Below are positions 11,985 to 21,928 of a stretch of DNA of 64,000 nt, in pieces (within the stretch, counting starts at the first letter, position 1; the number at the start of each line of letters is the position of its first letter). The notes below the pieces were generated by a model. It had not been told where the DNA came from, made no database searches, and worked only from the letters and a program-made list of their open reading frames with translations. Source of the stretch: Liriodendron chinense (taxonomy: Eukaryota > Streptophyta > Magnoliopsida > Magnoliales > Magnoliaceae); assembly GCA_003013855.2 (NCBI GenBank), contig PVNU02001473.1, forward strand, positions 186,001-250,000, written 5' to 3'. A program made the translations under genes and the position numbers.

Positions 11985-12303
11985 AATTCGACGGTCCAGA
12001 ACCGTCGAAAATTTTCCGACGGCTAGTAGCCGTCGAAATATTCTATGATATTTAAACCATAGACGACGGTTATGGACCGTCGAATTTTTCTCGACGGTTC
12101 ACAACCGCCGTTTATACAAATACAAGTTCGACGGGTGTGGACCGTCGAAATGTTTCGAGCGTCACGGACCGTCGAAATTTTTCGACTGTCATTGACCGTC
12201 GAATATTAACCGACGGGTAGGAACCGTCGAATTTTAACTGACGGACCGTTGAATTTTAACTGACGGTTAAGGACCGTCGAATTTAGCGCTTTTTCACGTA
12301 GTG
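11985..12303. repeat. Right subterminal palindromes and terminus of the CACTA element
   Basis: About nine copies of a CGACGG-N-ACCGTCGAA palindrome or its half are packed in 300 bp. They end in GCGCTTTTTCACGTAGTG. Such palindromes are the usual transposase-binding arrays of CACTA ends. Confidence 0.75.
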
Positions 12304-13010
12304 TAGACCAGTCCACAGTCAAATTTGGATCCGGTTATCGTGGCTAGGCATCCCTCTTTTCGATCGTACCAAAAAAAGGGGGGGGGGGGTTTCAGAAAAG
12401 GACGAGGGATGTCGAAAAACAATGGGTTATCATGAAGTACGAATTAGGAATCAAAAGAAGCTTACCTTTCCTCACACCTTGAAGAAAGAGAGAAGAGAAA
12501 ACGAAAACTCCGGGGTGGAATCCTCAACACCCGAGGGCCAATCCTGAAACCCTAATCTCTCAACAAAGAGGAAGAAGCTCACAAATTTTCTATTCATTCA
12601 ATAATTTCGAAATAGGGTTCTCACAGTATATATAAGCTACGAAAATAAAAAAAAGTGCACTAAAGTGCCTGAAAACCAAAGAAATAACATAAAAACGTCT
12701 AAAGTAAATAACGACACTAAAGCGCCTAGAAACAAGGAAATAAATAGAAAAGCGCCTAAATGTAAATCCGCTCCATGGTCCAGCGGTCATGATGCTACCG
12801 CGCGATCCTGCATCTCGCGTACTCGTAACGCGTCAGAAAATGGGCCTAATGGGCCCGGCGTCCATTCACATCAACTCGTCTGCTCCAACACTCGATTTGC
12901 GACGTCGCCTCCTCTGGTATACTCTAAAGGGTGCACCACTGATGTCCGCATCATTGTAGCTTGGTTCTTCATGTGTTACCGCAGCTTCATTTCTCTTTGA
13001 AAGCACGTTT
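12304..13010 (-). mobile_element. LTR-like remnant in antisense orientation
   Basis: Read on the minus strand there is a TATA-like TATATATACTGTGAGAACCC (about 12620-12639), followed by a leader with GAGATTAGGGTTTCAGGATT and a donor-like GTAAGC. This is typical of LTR promoter/R-U5 sequence. Boundaries, target duplication and internal region were not found. A run of about 12 G lies at 12378-12390. Confidence 0.35.
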
Positions 13011-13129
13011 GTTTTCCTTAACATTATTTCTTGCTTATTTTATGCATGCATGCCTTTATTTTACCATACTTTGCATATTGGCTTGTTAGTTTCTATCATT
13101 TGGTTATATCATTTTTAATCATCATCATC

Positions 13130-13350
13130 ATCATCATAATCTAAGCCTTGTCCCGATTAATTGGAGTCGTCTACTGGAATCATGTTCTGCCATTCCACTC
13201 TATCAAGGGTCAGGCCTTCAGTTAGATCATTGGTCATCTATACTACCTCCATTCATGTCCTTTTAGGCCTTCCCCTTGCCCTTTTAGAGCCTTCAACTTG
13301 TACCAATGCACACCTAATAGGTGTGGTTCTTGGTCTTCGTTTCAAACAAA
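13130..13350 (-). mobile_element. 3' end of a LINE, antisense remnant
   Basis: The minus strand gives broken translation resembling the C-terminal tail of plant LINE reverse transcriptases (LKALKGQGEGLKGHEWR, then a WNGRT-like stretch). Its 3' end has a microsatellite tail, an ATG/CAT repeat at 13118-13138. A better preserved relative lies at 46720-47270. Confidence 0.55.
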
Positions 13351-13689
13351 AAATGAGATATTTGGACATCTTTTTTTGTTTGAAATTTTTATGTTAGTTC
13401 ATGCTTACTACTGGCAGTTCAGCTTTCTCTTTCTTTTTATTCTAATTGTCTGTAACATATTGGAGAGTTGAATAAACCATTACGTTATGTAACTTACCAG
13501 ACTACTGTCGGGGGAGTCACACAGTGTTGTTATTGAGTTTGATGATAACTGCATTCTCAATGAATGCATGCACATTTCTCACACTTTAAGAGCCTGTTAA
13601 CCATTTGAGCATTCATTTAGACTTGCTGTTTATTCTATCCCTATCAAAGTAAACAGAGACTTGAGGACCTGATCTGTGGAGTGAAACGG

Positions 13690-13750
13690 TCGAACCTGAT
13701 TTATGTAGCTGGCCCCAATTAGTTGGGATGAGGCTTAGATGATGACTTGT
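13690..13750 (+). mobile_element. Small LINE 3'-tail remnant
   Basis: It carries the common LINE tail phrase TTATGTAGCTGGCCCCAATT followed by AGTTGGGATGAGGCTTAGAT. A diverged copy lies near 62925. Only the last few dozen bases of an element are recognisable. Confidence 0.4.
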
Positions 13751-14188
13751 TTCTTTATTTATACCCCACTTCTGTGTCGAAAAAGATGCCCTCTACAACT
13801 GGGGAAACAACCCTCATTGGATACCAATTGTGAAGCTTTGCTATTGGTGCTATTGGTGAACCTTATCACTCTGATAAAGTATGGACTATAATGTGTTCCC
13901 CACTTACTAGAGTTTTTTTTTTTCTCTTTCTTGTTTTGTGATAACGTGTGATCTGCTTGTCTGCATTTGAACTTCGATTTCATGATTTGGGCTTGCTTTC
14001 ATGTTTTGGGATAATGAGATGTTCCGAATGGTCAAATGGTGCAACTTCAGCTTAAAAACTCTGCACTTTTGGTTTAGGGTAATGGCATTATGTAGAATCA
14101 TTTGTTTCTCCTAGTAGAGTTGAATTTTATCCATGGAAAAACTTTACTGATCGTAGTTTTCTATTTGTTGTTGATCGCTGGATTTACC

Positions 14189-14783
14189 TAGGGCCGAAAG
14201 TTGGGCTGGTTCAACCACACCGACCCGACATTGGGTTGGGCTTGGGCAGGATATATCGGATCTGATCTCGAGCTTGGGCTATGCAAACACCAACCCGATA
14301 AAGCTTGGGTCGGGATTGGGTTGAGGTTTTGGGTTGCCCGGCCCAACTTGAACCCGATCTATGTACAAGTTACTTAGAATTTTATTATACTTTAGTTAAG
14401 TAAACTTATTAGTTTATATTACTTTAGTAAGTAAATTTATAATGGTTGAAATTTGATATGCTTGAGTGTTAAAGGAGTAGTTATCCTATATTTTAGCTTC
14501 TTTTTTTTATTTATAGAAAAAGTGAAATTATTTACAATAAATAACTACATATAATTAATAAAGTCATAGGTACAAAAAATAAGACGTGGATTGAAACACA
14601 ATAGACTAATGTAATAACGAAAATATTAGCATGTATCAACCCGACCAATCCCGATCAACCTGACCGAGCTCGCTTGGGTTGAGAATTCCCAACCCGAGGT
14701 TGGGTTGGGTTGGGTTAGGGTTGAGGTATAGGAACCTTGGGTTGAGCACTAACCCGACCCAACCCGTCCAACTTTCAGCCCTA
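14189..14783. mobile_element. Non-autonomous hAT element (595 bp)
   Basis: The terminal inverted repeats are TAGGGCCGAAAGTTGGGC on the left, and the right end reads CCAACTTTCAGCCCTA. The flanks GATTTACC (14181-14188) and GATTTAGA (14784-14791) agree at 6 of 8 positions, fitting an aged 8-bp hAT target duplication. The subterminal regions are full of AACCCGA / TTGGGTT motifs. Confidence 0.75.
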
Positions 14784-15079
14784 GATTTAGATTTTAATAT
14801 TTGTATGTGCAACAGTACAAGGTGCAAGTGGTTATGTTTCTTATGTGGCTGTGTTTTTATTTTTATTTTTATGAGCATGACCAACAATTGGTTGGCTTTG
14901 GCATACAAACACACGCACTTGGATTTGGACTCACTACTCAATTTAACTGGTGATTGTGTCCATTTTTTAATACCCCTGTTTGAAGCACTCTACAGCTGTG
15001 GCATACTGGCATTGGCATACGCTCCTTGTCACAAGAATGTAATAATGATCATTTATATTGGTACCATTTATACATATAT

Positions 15080-15111
<32 letters not shown>
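15080..15111 (+). repeat. Homopolymer of 32 G
   Basis: A run of 32 uninterrupted guanines follows a TATACATATAT stretch and precedes ACACACATACATATAT-type sequence. The exact length should be treated with care, since assemblies often misjudge such runs. Confidence 0.9.
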
Positions 15112-15112
<1 letters not shown>

Positions 15113-16027
15113 AACGGACACACATACATATATGTACACACACAGAGAGTCAAACTGTTGATTCAAGGCATGATTACCTCAACAGTCGGTCCAGCCTTCC
15201 AATAGCGCAAGTTCTCTAAGTTGAAATATTGGAGAAATTTAAGTTGTTAATTGTCAGTTCCTCATTGATAAGGGGAAAACTAATCCACTTGATGAGGCTG
15301 TCCTAACTTTTGAGGCAGTCATGCCTAGAGTAGGGCATTATCTCCCCTTCAGATGTAATCGTTGTGCTCTCCTTCCGCACCTAGTTCTTCTTGGAATCTG
15401 GTCATGGTTTTCAAGATTTTAAGTGTGCGTAGAGCAAATCATCCTCTCTGCTTGAGTCTTCCCCATCTTATTTTTGAATGGAGCTGTACTCCAATGATGT
15501 GGTTCACAAATAATCATGCCTAGAATAAGCCATTACCATTTAAACATACATTCTGTTTTCCTTCCACACCTAGTTCTTCATGGAATCCGTTCATGGTTTT
15601 CAAGATTTTAAGTGTGCGTAGAGTAAACCATCCTCTTTGCTTGAGTCTTCTCCATCTTACGTTTGAATGGAGCTGCACTCCAATGACATGGTTCACAAAC
15701 AATCATGCCTAGAATAAGCCATTATCTCACTGTTTATACATACACTGTCTGTTTTCCTTCCGCACCTAGTTCTTCTTGGAATCTGGTTATGGTTTTCAAG
15801 ATTTTTAAGTGTGCGTAGAGCAAACCATCCTCTCTGCTTGACTCTTCTCTATCTTAATTTTGAATAGAGCTGCACTCCAATGACGTGGTTCACAAACAAT
15901 CATGCCTAGAATAAGCCATTATCTCACCGTTTATACATACACTGTCTGTTTTCCTTCTGCACCTAGTTCTTCTTGGAATCTGGTTATGGTTTTCAAGATT
16001 TTTAAGTGTTCGTAGAGCAAACCATCC

Positions 16028-16380
16028 TAATGCAGGGGCATTTTTCATGGTCCGGGCTTGAGTGGTGCGGCTCATGAGACTCGGGGGCATACTCGGGGTG
16101 GGCGGCTCGTGTGGGGTGGGTGGTTTGTGACACTTAGGCCCCACCCGCACGAGTGGCCTGTGCGACTCGAGCCCCACCTGTGTGACTCAGGTGGCTCGTG
16201 TGACTCGACCCCCACCTGTGTGACTTAGGTGGCTTGTGTGACTCGGCCCATGCGACTTGGGGCCCACGTAGGAGGGTTCGAACGGGCCTGGCCTAGCCTG
16301 GGCTATGAGATAAAAGGATATTCTGTGCCTCCCCCATCAGCTCTGGAACTTTTGGTGAGTTGGTCGAATGTCCTGCGTCA
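16028..16380. mobile_element. Small LTR-type insertion in the tandem array
   Basis: This 353-bp insert has direct flanks CATCC (16023-16027 and 16381-16385) and ends TAATGCAGG ... CCTGCGTCA. The right end matches that of the neighbouring solo LTR, and TA may be a mutated TG. The interior is GC-rich with repeated TGTGACTCAGGTGGCTCGTG-like phrases. A solo LTR or terminal-repeat miniature is the best guess. Confidence 0.6.
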
Positions 16381-16501
16381 CATCCTCTCTGCTTGAGTCT
16401 TCTCCATCTTACTTTTGAATGGAGCTGCACTCCATTGACGTGGTTCACAAACAATAATGCCTAGAATAAGCCATTATCTCACCATTTATGCATACACTAT
16501 C

Positions 16502-17188
16502 TGATGTAGAACGGGTCGCTGATTATTTCATGACCCAGATGGAGCAAAAGAAGACCGGTCGGGGTCGAAAGTGATCCGGACCGTCAGGACCGTAAATCGG
16601 TCGTATCTCACAATCTGGAATGAGTTACGGGACGTATAATATATCAATTTGGGGTAGCTCGAGCTACTTTAGCCAACCAACCCCGCTATGCCGGGTTGCC
16701 CAGGCCGGAATCGCGAGATTCGACCGTATCGACGGTCATTAAGCTAGTTTATTTTCAGTTTTACTATTTATAGTAAGTTTTAATTCGATCATAACTTTGC
16801 ATCTGTAGGGCTTTAGAGTTAGTGCCCAACATGAAAAGGGCTTATAATATTTAGTAGAACAACGTGGTTGAGGCCGTTTGATAACTTTCTATTTTTGGCC
16901 GAAAACCAAGAGTTCTAGTAGGATTGAACGACTTCTATAAATAGTAAGTTTACTATTTATAGTAAGTTGCGTTTTCTAGGAGTTTAAGTTGGAGTTGGAT
17001 TTTGATACTTCACCTAGGGTTAGTTTCCTATTTATATGCATTGTAATTTCGTTTTTTATTCATTCAATCTTCAATAAAGTAATTATTTGGAATTAAATTC
17101 CTCTTTTTATCTTTTATTTCTTCTTGTGGATTCGAGAAACTATCGGTTAGGGAGACGGTGATCGACGTACCACGTCCTCCCTGCGTCA
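16502..17188. mobile_element. Solo LTR (687 bp) in the tandem array
   Basis: It starts with TGATGTAGAACG and ends with CCCTGCGTCA, the TG...CA ends of an LTR. It is flanked by a perfect 5-bp duplication CTATC (16497-16501 and 17189-17193). Inside are a TATA-like CTATAAATAG near 16935 and an AATAAA near 17070. No internal retrotransposon region is present. Confidence 0.8.
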
Positions 17189-17340
17189 CTATCTGTTTTC
17201 CTTCTGCACCTAGTTCTTCTTGGAATCTGGTTATGGTTTTCAAGATTTTTAAGTGTGCGTAGAGCAAACCGTCCTCTCTGCTTGAGTCTTCTCCATCTTA
17301 CTTTTGAATGGAGCTTCACTTCAATGACGTGGCTCACAAG

Positions 17341-18687
17341 CTTATCTCCTCGCTTGGTCTAATGACACTTTTGGACATCTATATATTGGGAAATTATTAG
17401 ATTCGTGTGATGTGATCTATATGCTCTAACATTGGTGATTGCTCATTGACTGATGAATCCTGTGGGTTGGAAGATCCTCTGTTGTTCAAATAGATGTTTT
17501 TGAACAAACATGGTTATTAAAAAAGCAGCAAAAAGTCCAGGAAAGGGCGACCTGTCCCCATGCTTGGTCTCATCAACTATCACATCTATTTATCTAGAAA
17601 TTATTGGATTGATAATCCATGCTCCAACATGGTTGATTGCGCATGACCAAAGAATCTCTGGATCAGAAGATCCCCTCATTCGAGTCAAACACTGTTTTAA
17701 AAGAAACAGCAGCAGTCCATAAAATGGCAATAAAGACAATTGAGGAAAAAAGAAAAAAAAACAGCAAGTGGTGGTTGACGAAGATGGCTAGATTACTGTA
17801 GCATGGTCCTGATAAAGGCCAATGCTAGATGGTTAGGATAGTCTTGGACATCTTTTGTATCAACCCCCCATCTTCTGGGGCTCTTCTGATCAATGGTCTG
17901 AAGGACTGATTTGTGGACCCCAATTATATGTGATCACATGTAACTCCTTTTGACGTTCATCATCTGACATCTAACTGCATCATGCTACAATTGTTGAATG
18001 CATCTATGGCTTTGCTGCATGATCCTGACTTCTTATAAGCTTTATGCTTTGTTTTGTATGTTTTCGGAAAGTAAAACTGTGCAGAAAGCACCCTGCTGAC
18101 ACGTGCCCCTGTTTTATCTCTCTAAAAAAAGACACATGCCCTTTCTTTAGTTGGATGATTACATGCGTCACCCTGTTTCTTATACCGCAGTTTTAAAACG
18201 TAAGAACTCGAAAGTCTGTAGAGCTGATTTGAGTAACTAGTTTTTACCGAGCTTTTGAACCCCAAGACTAGATGATGTTTAGAGTGTTGGTGTGTTTTAA
18301 TTATGTTATTTCCCCCCTTTTAGAGCCGAATTGAGTTGACTCAACCGAGTGACCTTTTTGAATTGGATTGAGTTGATAGGGTAAACCAAGCCGAGTAGAC
18401 TCAGGCGAGCTAAATGGATTTTTTTTTCGAGTTTTCAGACAAGGATTTATACCCTTCTATGCTTTTCCAGCAAATGACAAACGGAGCTAGATTTAAAAAA
18501 ACACAAGAAAAGAAAGAAAATTGGTCCTTAGTTTCATTGATTGGTTATTTCCTACTTGGCACCTACATTTTCCCTGCACCCATTTCTTCTTGGGATTTTT
18601 TAATGGTTTCAATGTCTTGTGTGGATCTCATAGATCAAGAAACAAATGCAGGAAATGATGCAAGGAACTAATGAACAGTTACATTTG
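17341..18687. other. Non-coding stretch with a diverged internal duplication
   Basis: Two diverged copies of about 180 bp (around 17340-17520 and 17560-17720) share TGGTCTAATGACACTTTTGG / TGGTCTCATCAACTATCACA-type openings. At 18190-18420 there is GAGTTGACTCAACCGAG-type sequence resembling degraded hAT subterminal repeats. No exon was recognised. Confidence 0.4.
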
Positions 18688-18695
18688 ACTACAAG

Positions 18696-19498
18696 CAATG
18701 TTGTCAAAATTGTTATTGTATCGCAAATCGTAGTAGGGGTTGAATCGTATTGTATCGCAAATCATATCGTAAATCGTAAGATTTTTTTAAAATTGTCTTA
18801 AATTTTTGAAAAAATATGAAAAATATAAATGAATCAGATTTTTAAAAAAAAAATTCATCTATCTTCCTTTTGCCATCAATGTGCACCAAGTAATACCATG
18901 TCATAATAGTGTTAAAGGATTCTTATTCCTTCATTTTTTGTCTTCCATGAAATTTCCCTTTAAAAAACATACAAGGATCCTTTAATAATTTATGTTCTTG
19001 TTACCTCTCTCAAATGTAGAATCATGGTGGAAAAGCGGCCTTTGATAATATAGACATGATGGTAAATTGGGACCATGATCATAACCATCCATAAAAACAT
19101 TACAGGTAGGTCATACATCAATTTGGTGTTTCGACCAATTAAAAAGTAAGAAATCACAAAAAAAAAAAAAAGCTATATGATTTAATGTTGAAGAGAATAT
19201 ATATAATTTAATATCTTATAAAGAATAAATAAAAATGATTTTCCTTTTATAAACAATTCTTAAAGCCCCTACCAATTTAAAGACATAAAATGAAAGCCAA
19301 GTAAAGCTTAAAGTATAAGAGAATAAGTATAATTTGAATCGTAAATCAGGATTTGAATCGTAAATCGTAGGATTCAAATCATAGAATCGAAGGATTCATA
19401 TAAAAAGGGATTCAAGGTTGGGATTCAAATTGTTTTGCTTAAAATTTGACTAAAATCGCATATCGTAAATCGTAAATCGTAGGATTTTGACAACACTA
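18696..19498. mobile_element. Non-autonomous hAT element (803 bp) with perfect target duplication
   Basis: The ends are CAATGTTGTCAAAATT on the left and GGATTTTGACAACACTA on the right (inverted). They are flanked by a perfect 8-bp duplication ACTACAAG (18688-18695 and 19499-19506). Subterminal TATCGTAAATCG / CGATTTACGAT repeats occur at both sides. There is no transposase. Confidence 0.9.
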
Positions 19499-19756
19499 AC
19501 TACAAGTGTGTTCTAGTATTAAGCAAAAATGTGAAATGAACATTGGCAAACAGGAAACAAGATAAATGTTTGTTTTTGCTAGGGAAATGAGTTCCTCGTA
19601 ATTATTGACCAGTTTGCTTTTGAATTGAGTTGCATTCCGGTGGTGATTCATGAAACTTGTCTCTTTCGGCTTCATGGTTGTTACCTGTAACAATTGTTGT
19701 GAAATAACAAGTTTCAGCCACTTTGTTAAAAAAACATGAAATTACTTCCATGTTTG

Positions 19757-21739
19757 AAGTGGGTCTTCCTTTGGCAAGGGTCGGAAGAAAATCATAAATT
19801 TCATTTATTGAAGTGGGAAGAAGTTTGTAAACTGATTGCACAAGGAGGAGTGGGATTGTGTTCGTTGGAAACGATGAACATGGTATTATTGGGCAAGTGG
19901 GTTTGGAGATTTGGGGTTGAGTCAGATAGCTTGTGGAGAGAGGTGCTTGGTAGAAAATATGGTGTTGTCTAAGGGGGTAGATGGACAAAAGACTCTTCAT
20001 TATACAGAGCCTCTTCATTATGGAAGTCGGTAAATCGATTAAAGGATAAAAGTCTGGGAATGTGTGGGTTTCTCGTTGGGGAACGGGAAAAAGATACAAT
20101 TTTGGGAAGATGTATGGGCGGGAAATTAAAAATTGAGCTCTATGTTCCCTCTCTTAGCTTGTTTTTCTTCCCCTTGTATGGAAGGTATTTGGGGTCCACC
20201 ATGTAGAAGAAATTTGACCGAAGAAGAATTGGAAGAATTGTTGCGGTTATTGAATCTTCTCTCGAACTTATGCCCACAAATGTCGGAGGATGCTTTGGTG
20301 TGGCTCATCAAAAAGTCTGGGCAGTTCTCGGTCAAGTCATTATTATAAGAAATTAGATGGGGGTTATAAGGAGCAAACCGAGTGTCATACAATGCATGTT
20401 TGGCGGTATGGTGCTCCTTCAAAGGAGGCGGCGTTTGCATGGTTGGTGGGTAGGAAAAAAGTTCTCACGATTGACGATCGACAATATTTGAAGGCACGGT
20501 TTGATTATTCCTAACATTTATATTTTATGTTAAGAGTGACGAGGAATTGATTAATCACCTCTTCATTCATTGTCCCTTTGCATTGAAGTTGTGGTATGGG
20601 TTTTTCAATCTATATGGAGTTTCATGGGCTATCCCGGAATTGATTGAACAATTTCTCTTAGCTTGGAATGGAGGGGGCAAGAGCAGTGTTCGAAATATTG
20701 GTATCACGTTATGTATCGCACCCTTGGGATACGGATACGTATCGGTTATCGCATGGGATATATCGGTTGTATCTCGAAATGTATCGCTGTTGTTGGAAAC
20801 ATGGAGAACATTGGGAAATTGGTCGGTTTTTTCAATGAAACTTCAATGATTGTTAAAAAAGACATCAATACACACTTAGAATTCAAAACATTACAAAAAA
20901 CAAGTGCACATAATAGGTTTTCTTTATATGGGGTCCTAATCTGTGTGCGGTCTAACTGAATTGATGCAAGTATATTCAAAGTCTATTTATATAATTTATA
21001 AATGTAAGAAGACGTGTGGAAACACAAGCATTCAAAAGCAAAAGAAGAATGACTAGACTAGGTTACATACATTTGATGTTATGTTTGGACATAAAGATTG
21101 CAACTGATCTGCGAGAAATTGAAATTTTTTAATTTTTTCAATTTTCCGTAACTCGGCCAAATCGAAGCTCCCAATTCATAATTTTTCATGCAAGACATGA
21201 AAAGTCATATATTTGTAACAATTTGACATTGATTTAACGTGATTTACAGAAGAAGAAAAGGATCGAAAATGCTCATTGGATCAAACCTATGGGATATACC
21301 GCACTACTAGTGTGTTTCGTATCGCAGAGGTGGGATACAAGATATATCGTGGGATATATCGGCCGATATCGTCAATATTTAAAACACTGGGCAAGAGTAG
21401 GACTGGGAAAGAATTATGGCATTTATGTCTGCTAGCAGGCCTTCGTAGCATTTGGTTAGAGCGAAATGTGCCTTGTTTCAGAAATCGAAGGGGCCGCTGG
21501 CTGGAAGTTTTCAATAGGGCAAAAAGGAATGTGCTAGAGTGGGCCCATGCAGCTAATGTGTTTCTGCCAGGCCGATTTTCAGATTGCTCATCTTGTAGAC
21601 TGTAGTTTCTTGTTTTTTTTTTTTTCCTGGCTGTTTTTCATTCTTTTGCTGGTCTGTTCTTTTTGTATTCTTTGGGCCTTTGGCCTTTTGCAACAAATTC
21701 TTTATTATTGCCTCAAAAAAAAAAAAAAAAAAAAAAAAA
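19757..21739 (+). mobile_element. 5'-truncated L1-type LINE, interrupted by a hAT element
   Basis: The + strand encodes broken reverse-transcriptase C-terminal sequence. It starts with LWQGSEENHKFHLLKWEEVC and GKWVWRFGVESDSLWREVLG, continues with the zinc-binding region LINHLFIHCPFALKLWYGF (about 20547-20600), and after the insertion resumes with SIWLERNVPCFRNR. It ends in poly(A) (21716-21739). A 10-bp duplication TCCATGTTTG flanks it (19747-19756 and 21740-21749). Several stops and frameshifts make it inactive. Confidence 0.85.
20684..21389. mobile_element. hAT element (706 bp) nested in the LINE
   Basis: The ends are CAGTGTTCGAAATATTG and, inverted, CAATATTTAAAACACTG. A perfect 8-bp duplication GGCAAGAG flanks it (20676-20683 and 21390-21397). 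The subterminal regions are rich in TATCG / CGATA motifs. Removing it restores the LINE reading across the site. Confidence 0.92.
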
Positions 21740-21928
21740 TCCATGTTTGGCCATATAGTCTATGATGGCAAGATAACATAGGATGTGCATCCAGTTAAAT
21801 GAACAATCTGATAACCTGAGAATCGATATAGATAGATGTGAGACAACTGAAAGAAGATCTTTGTTTTTATATTTTCCAACAATTTTATCTTAGTTGTTCT
21901 CTTCTAAAACCAAATGTGTAAAATGCAG

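Larger units (their letters stand above)
1..12303. mobile_element. Large CACTA (En/Spm-type) transposon, left terminus just outside the window
   Basis: The right end is visible: the sequence ends in CACGTAGTG at 12295-12303, the reverse complement of a CACTACGTG start as expected of CACTA elements. It is preceded by a dense block of short palindromes of the form CGACGG-N-CCGTCGAA. The same palindromes occur at bases 34-105 with GCGCGC-rich sequence, which fits the left subterminal region of the same element, its tip lying a little before base 1. No transposase-length ORF exists between them, so it would be non-autonomous. It contains copies of the common inverted-repeat MITE, a MORC gene fragment and two other exon-like pieces. 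That both ends belong to one element is inference; the left tip and the 3-bp target duplication cannot be seen. Confidence 0.6.
15371..17340. repeat. Tandem array of ~190-197 bp units, about five copies
   Basis: Units begin with CCTTCCGCACCTAGTTCTTC-like sequence at 15371, 15560, 15756, 15953 and about 17200. Each contains CAAGATTTTAAGTGTGCGTA and ATCATGCCTAGAATAAGCCA blocks. Spacing is 189, 196 and 197. The last interval returns to about 197 once the two inserted elements and their target duplications are subtracted. No protein function is evident. It lies upstream of the visible phosphate carrier exons. Confidence 0.85.

Noticed and set aside
14636..15161. ORFs of 101 and 160 residues
   Set aside because: They run across a hAT end and the poly(G)/AC microsatellite; composition is that of repeats.
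15371..17340. CRISPR-like or satellite-centromere array
   Set aside because: Only about five units, ~197 bp, without spacer/repeat alternation; an ordinary local tandem repeat in a plant genome.
19602..20099. 165-residue minus-strand ORF
   Set aside because: Mostly antisense to the LINE, which has clear reverse-transcriptase similarity on the + strand.
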